From Xestospongia muta (lineage: Eukaryota > Porifera > Demospongiae > Haplosclerida > Petrosiidae): 64,000 nt of DNA. The notes under the pieces are model-generated. The model saw only the letters and a program-made list of their open reading frames with translations. It was not told the origin of the DNA and made no database searches. The position numbers and the translations under genes were made by a program. Positions within the stretch are counted from its first letter, which is position 1. Every line of letters begins with the position of its first letter. Of the stretch, positions 59,470 to 64,000 are shown one piece after another. The DNA is taken from assembly GCA_963693285.1 (NCBI GenBank), contig OY848920.1, positions 10,166,182 to 10,230,181 on the forward strand, written 5' to 3'.

Positions 59470-60920
59470 ATAATAATTATGTTATAATTTTTTTTCTCAT
59501 TCCAGTATATATAAAGGGTACTATTGGTGACCATGTCATTGAGGATAGGGAAGTGGAGTTTATTGTAGGAGAAGGTGAGTCACCACAGACATGACGTGGG
59601 TAACACCTCTCCTATAGGTTCAGAGGTCAATGTAATTGAGGGGGTGGAGAAAATGAAGGAGAAAGAAGAGGTCATGTTAACAATACAACCTGGTTATGCA
59701 TTTGGAGTGACAGGAGATACAGAAAAAGGTGTCCCTCCTAATACTGAGGTCACCTATTTTGTTAGACTAGACAGTTTTGTTAAGGTAAATCTGTGAGTGA
59801 TAAGTAATTAGGTCATGAATATCATTATATTGTAGACACCCACTAACTAGTTCTATATCAACTACAATATTGTAGATATCTCTTTATAAATAGATGGTTT
59901 TCAGTGTCTACTGTTGTCTGACTACTACTTATTGTGTTCAAATTATTGCTCTAATTAAAAGGGTCATTCTCTTTTACAATATAGGCCAAAAGTTCATATG
60001 AATATGATGAAATAGAAGACAGAGTTACTGATGCTACAACTATTAAAGAGAAAGGCACTGTTTATTTTAAAGCAGGAAAATACAAGTTAGCACTAAAGGT
60101 TTATAAACGAGGATATGGTCTAGTAGATAAAGTCTCCATTTATAAAGATGAAGAAAAGGAACAAACTAAAAATGTCCGTCTTTTACTTCTCCTTAACATG
60201 GCTGCCTGTCATCTCAAGTTAGATGAAGCTATAGAAGCTAGAGAACAATGTGATAAAGTAAGTATTAATAGGACCCAGTAGAGAAAATCTAGGACCCAGT
60301 GTGACATCACTGTGACTGATCTTAAATGACACAGATTTTACAATTAGGAATGTCCAATTGTTTCTCTTACAAACAACAGGTTTGAGAAGAAGACACTGCT
60401 AATGTTAAGGCTCACTTCAGAAAGGGACAAGTGAGTATGTCATCTTTATGTAATCACTTGTTCCTTTCATCTCTCTCTTGTACAATGTAGGCATATCAAA
60501 AAATGCAGGACTATGATGAAGCTATGTTATGTTTTCAAGAAGTTGTCAAACTAGAGTCTGGAAATCGTTCAGCTCTTCAACAGATTCAGGTTTGTCGACA
60601 GAAGGTACGACAACAATTAGAGAAAGATAAAAGGTTGTACGCAAATATGTTTAAGAACCTTGGCAAAAGGTCAGGAAATAATGGATGGATAGACAGTAAA
60701 ATGGATGGATAGGTTGATTGACAAATAGATGAATGAATGAAATGGACAGATGAAAGAGATTAATGGACAGATAGATACATATAACTTAACATATTATAGA
60801 GAGCCATCAGAAGTTGAACCAATGGAGGATACAGCACAGAGTGGATCACCAGAGAAAGATGCTATAGCACAAACAATGGAGGAAGAAGAAACCAAACAAG
60901 AGGAACCAGTTCAATCCTAA

Positions 60921-62417
60921 CATCACATGATAATAGTGTATTGTCTACTATACATTGTTACATTGTAGTAATTATCAATTGTTTATCTTTTTGTTTATTG
61001 TTAAGTCCCTGACTCTATTGTTAATGATTTGTTACTATTGTTAGGAGAATACTTTTATTATGTAATAATAATTAATTATTCATTGTTAATTATCTTTGTT
61101 TATTTTCCTTTACATTTTCTACATTATGTTTTAATTGTATACACACACAATAGTTAATACTGTTATCAGTATGATAATATCAGGTGTTAATAACAGGATT
61201 ATATCCAGTACTTTGAACTAATACTGGAGTCATCAAGTGATTGAGTATTAAGACCTGATCAATGAGTTTGTTGGTACTTTAAATTATTGTCATTAATGTG
61301 TTCATGTGAGAGAAGACCAGGAGGTACTCCACTGCTATCTTTCCAAGTACAAAAGAAGCTATAGTACAACTGATGGTAGATAACACAACTGAACCTTTAG
61401 TCTATTAAGAGACAAGGTATGTAGTAAAATTAGTTATAGATGTTTAAAATTATGCACGATAATCTATTAAAATTGTAAATCAATCCTTCCTGTATGATCA
61501 AGTAGTATATTTTATTAGTCTACCTCAAATTTAAAATATGTAGTTACAGCTGGTACTACTTTATAGGTAAGATAAATTACATGTTAAGAAATCAGATAAA
61601 ACAGAACATTCTAAAATATAACAGATAATATTAAAATGAGATAATTCTTACACTCTATCTTAAGAGATATTGTGATAATAATGATGTCATTATTACCTCA
61701 ATATAATAATATATGATGTCATTACCTTAATGACTGATATATGGAGGGAGAGAGAGGGTAATAATTGCTTCCAATTACTTTTAACTCACTTCACATAATA
61801 TTCCACATTTAATATACTGTATCCAATTTAAGGTTAAAATCTTATATATACAAATTGTTCCTCTCTTGTCCTCAATAGAATCTCCTTTACAATAGTGATA
61901 TGTACATTGTTCATAGAATATAGAGTAAGTTGAGGTCAATTAATGTCATCCCATCATTTATTATGTTAGTGAGCAAACTTCTCTATATCAGAAATATCTA
62001 TATATAACTTGATCAACTGAACTGACTTCAATAGTCTAGTTATATTATTAATGTGTTGTCTTCTACCTCCTCTGAATATAAGAAAGGAGTTGTTGACTTC
62101 TCTACTTTCAGTTAAGAAAATTGTTAAAGTATGTTTTTTCAAACTCTCTTCAGAAAGTCAAACAAAATCTCCACAAAGGGGTTAAAACGAGGCCACACCC
62201 ATAAATAATTATCTCATGAGCGCCAATTGACCAGCTGTCAGAGAGCAAAAAGTGCGACGTTAGAGAAGTAAGTGTTGAGCAAAAGTGCTCTATTTTTAAT
62301 GTCTATTAGTTTTGTTAGAGAAATAAATTGTTAATAAAAGAAGAGAAGATAAAGTCAAGAGTAATTTAAACAGAAAATAAAAGTGAGCGAGAAGACAGAT
62401 TAAGAATAAACAACAAA
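60921..62417. repeat. FKBP 3' flank and recurrent array flank before U8
   Basis: From 60,921 to about 61,315 this is homologous to the flank after FKBP copy 2, and from about 61,320 it is the recurrent array flank with the exon-like AIFPSTKEAIVQLMV stretch. No gene is recognised. Confidence 0.55.
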
Positions 62418-63217
62418 CTAACTATTACAGAACACAAGTCTGTCTTTAATAGCTTGATAACTGTCTAACTTCTTACAATACTCGTAATGTCGACTTGATA
62501 AGTATAGTTTCCTTATTGTAGTATTTTTAGTTAGTGATGTACATATTGTCTTGATATCATCATTGTTCAGTGAAGTATAGTCGAGATCTAGTGTTGTCAG
62601 TGATGTAGTACTTTGTGTTAGATCTGCTATTGTACTGGTACTAACTGAAGTGATATGATAATTATGACTGATGTTCAACGCAGTCAATGTTTGGTTTTTA
62701 GTAAGTCCTTCACAGATATATCGGACTCCATTATCAGTGATGTTACAGTTGGAGAGACATAGTTCTTTTAAAGTTGTATTAGTTGCTAATATAGTAGATA
62801 AGTGAGTCATATCTTCATCTGTGATACCAGTAACATCAGACAACAATAACTCTTCAAGCGTTTCATTATTACAGAGACTATCACTGACTTGTTTGATACC
62901 ACCAGTAAGTGAAGAGGATGACAGCTCTAGTTTCTTTATTGTTTTATTAGTTTTTAGTATCTCTGATAATATCGATACACACTTACTGTCCAATGAAGTG
63001 TCTTGTATATCAAGACTCCTCACTGTACACTTATTAAGATTGTTTATAATAACTGCAGTACTCTCAGGAGATGATGATTCAAGAGTAATACTCCATTCTT
63101 TTCCTGTTTTTTGTTCTTTTATTAATTTACTTATAACATCTTCACTTTCTACTACACTTGGTCTAGTGAGACTAACAATATTGTCATCATCATACCACCG
63201 AATACTTCCAGTGTCTC
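62418..63217 (-). CDS. U8: LRR exon of the array family, 5' exons missing
   Basis: A single 800-nt open exon with the family acceptor (TTATAACAG) and phase. It encodes the 75-residue pre-LRR segment and seven LRRs with its own variable residues (LDIQDTS, KLELSS, LLLSDVT, ELCLSN). It ends in VFCNS then TAG, six bases later than in the other copies. The usual upstream exons are not found in the next 500 bp; a RecQ-like exon in the same orientation lies there instead. It may be a 3' fragment or the C-terminal exon of a different fusion. Confidence 0.65.
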
Positions 63218-63739
63218 CTGTTATAAAACAGAGTTAATATATAGTATAGTACACACATAGTAATATATACTATAACACACTACAATACATAGACAACACA
63301 CTGAAGAAGAAAGAAAGCCATTACTGTTTACTGAATATGATTACTATGGCAACGAGCTAATAGGAGGCGGGGCTTATTAAATTTTGCTAACAGGTAAAGT
63401 CTCTTGAGTACTGATATGGCTAGAAAGGAACAATAGATATAATTTTATCATTGCTATCACATTAACAGAACATATCACTGGATATCAGGTACTCATATAT
63501 CAACTGGAGACTTGTGATCTGTAGAGTTTACTGACTGACTAGTCTAGTCTCGTGAGTCAGACCCTTTGCTTAGAGAGGAAGGGTCTGGTCTACCACGCAT
63601 AGTGCAGTTGTCTCCTTCCCCAGCATTCCTGAGGAAACCACTATTTCGTCAACAGGTACTTGAGCAATCCACAATTGTTTACGTAGTTTCATAATAACAT
63701 AATGTGTTAGTTACTGCTAACGAAGTCTTCACGTATTAC
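63218..63739. other. Gap between U8 LRR exon and helicase exon
   Basis: Homologous to the last intron of U2 up to about 63,440, then unique. A hairpin, CAGACCCTT at 63558-63566 paired with AAGGGTCTG at 63579-63587, lies inside a short GC-richer stretch that may be a MITE remnant. No coiled-coil exon is found. Confidence 0.45.
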
Positions 63740-64000
63740 CAGAAATAGATACAGAAGAGGTTCCCTTAGAAGAGAAGACTTGTACCTGGTCTGGAATCAA
63801 TCCAGACAGGGGAGAGACTAGTGTGGCATATATAAGGCTTTTGCCATTCCCAGTTGGTAAAGTGACAAACACATCCATACCACTAATAAAAGCTTCTATA
63901 GCCGTCATCTGCTCTGACTTAACTCTGTTATATCCTAGCTTAGTGAACGCTTCTCGAACAACCTGCAGTCTCTTTTTTCCATAATGATTCAAGTGGTCAG
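63740..64000 (-). CDS. RecQ-like helicase exon, open at the window edge
   Basis: The minus-strand frame is open from the window end to a GTAATA donor at 63739. It reads VREAFTKLGYNRVKSEQMTA, then IEAFISGMDVFVTLPTGNGKS and LIYATLVSPL. This is the RecQ order: motif 0 (R-x-x-Q), then motif I with Walker A LPTGNGKS. RecQ enzymes are 3'-5' DNA helicases; the motif II-VI exons are not in view, and after the donor no further helicase exon is seen before the U8 LRR exon. The donor phase (1) matches the U8 LRR acceptor. Confidence 0.7.

Larger units (their letters stand above)
58105..60920 (+). pseudogene. FKBP4/5-like C-terminal half, copy 3, with a nonsense codon
   Basis: Exons are 58105-58342, 59506-59574, 59618-59784, 59985-60257, 60380-60430, 60491-60669 and 60800-60920. 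The order is the same as in copy 2: FKBP linker GEDITND, FKBP domain 2 (PGYAFGVTGD), three TPRs and an acidic tail. Domain 2 lacks a four-codon repeat (GVEK) present in copy 2. In the TPR exon, the leucine codon TTA of copy 2 is TGA at 60383-60385, ending the frame within the second TPR. The frameshift before SPEF is shared with the other copies. A FLYWCH/MULE relic sits in the first intron. Not likely to make a working co-chaperone. Confidence 0.7.

Overview
The window is animal genomic DNA: AT-rich, with introns of about 45-60 bp that carry GT/AG borders, multi-exon genes, several DNA transposons, and animal protein families (death domain, CARD-like, RNase-inhibitor-type LRR, FKBP/TPR co-chaperone, RABL3-type GTPase, RecQ-type helicase). 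The very compact introns and the large death-domain/LRR family suggest a demosponge genome such as Amphimedon queenslandica. That organism call is an inference; no taxonomic marker gene is present.

The backbone is a tandem array of one minus-strand gene family, here called units U0 to U8 from left to right. A complete unit has 12-13 exons whose phases I could join without a break. It encodes about 1,020-1,040 aa: death domain, two CARD-like helical domains, an alpha/beta domain I cannot name, a coiled coil and a seven-repeat LRR C-terminus. There is no NACHT/NB-ARC domain. U2, U3, U5 and U6 are intact. U1 has one nonsense codon, a private exon pair and a fused exon. U0 and U8 are cut off or truncated, and U4 is a 3' fragment. 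U7 is intact but ends in a phosphoribosyltransferase-like domain instead of LRRs. Between LRR copies, residues on the predicted concave face of each repeat are replaced wholesale while the helical backbone is nearly constant, as expected of a diversifying recognition surface.

The space between units derives from a plus-strand module: 5' exons of a RABL3-like GTPase, head-to-head with the death-domain gene about 100 bp away, then the C-terminal half of an FKBP4/5-like immunophilin, then about 1.1 kb of shared flank. It is fullest at 16.0-18.5 kb and 57.6-60.9 kb, truncated at 1.8-2.85 kb and reduced to stubs at 24.2 and 32.4 kb. At 9.2-10.9 and 37.0-38.7 kb another duplicated segment replaces it, carrying Ulp1-type protease, USP-like and zinc-finger remnants.

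From 44,989 to 57,569 a 12.6-kb DNA transposon sits inside RABL3-like exon 1, bounded by an 8-bp target duplication (CAATATCA) and inverted repeats beginning GGGTGGTTCTTGG. About 2 kb of 18-bp satellite lies inside each end, in opposite orientation, so the element can fold back. It carries two intact divergent genes: a minus-strand 801-aa P-loop ATPase (DUF927-like) and a plus-strand 1,003-aa DDE-type transposase fused to an OTU-protease-like domain and a CXC cysteine-rich domain. Smaller elements are present too: a MITE in the transposase intron, a MULE-type mini-element at 25,959-26,253, a FLYWCH/MULE relic in an FKBP intron, and a MITE at 5,529-5,745. The window ends in a RecQ-like helicase exon.
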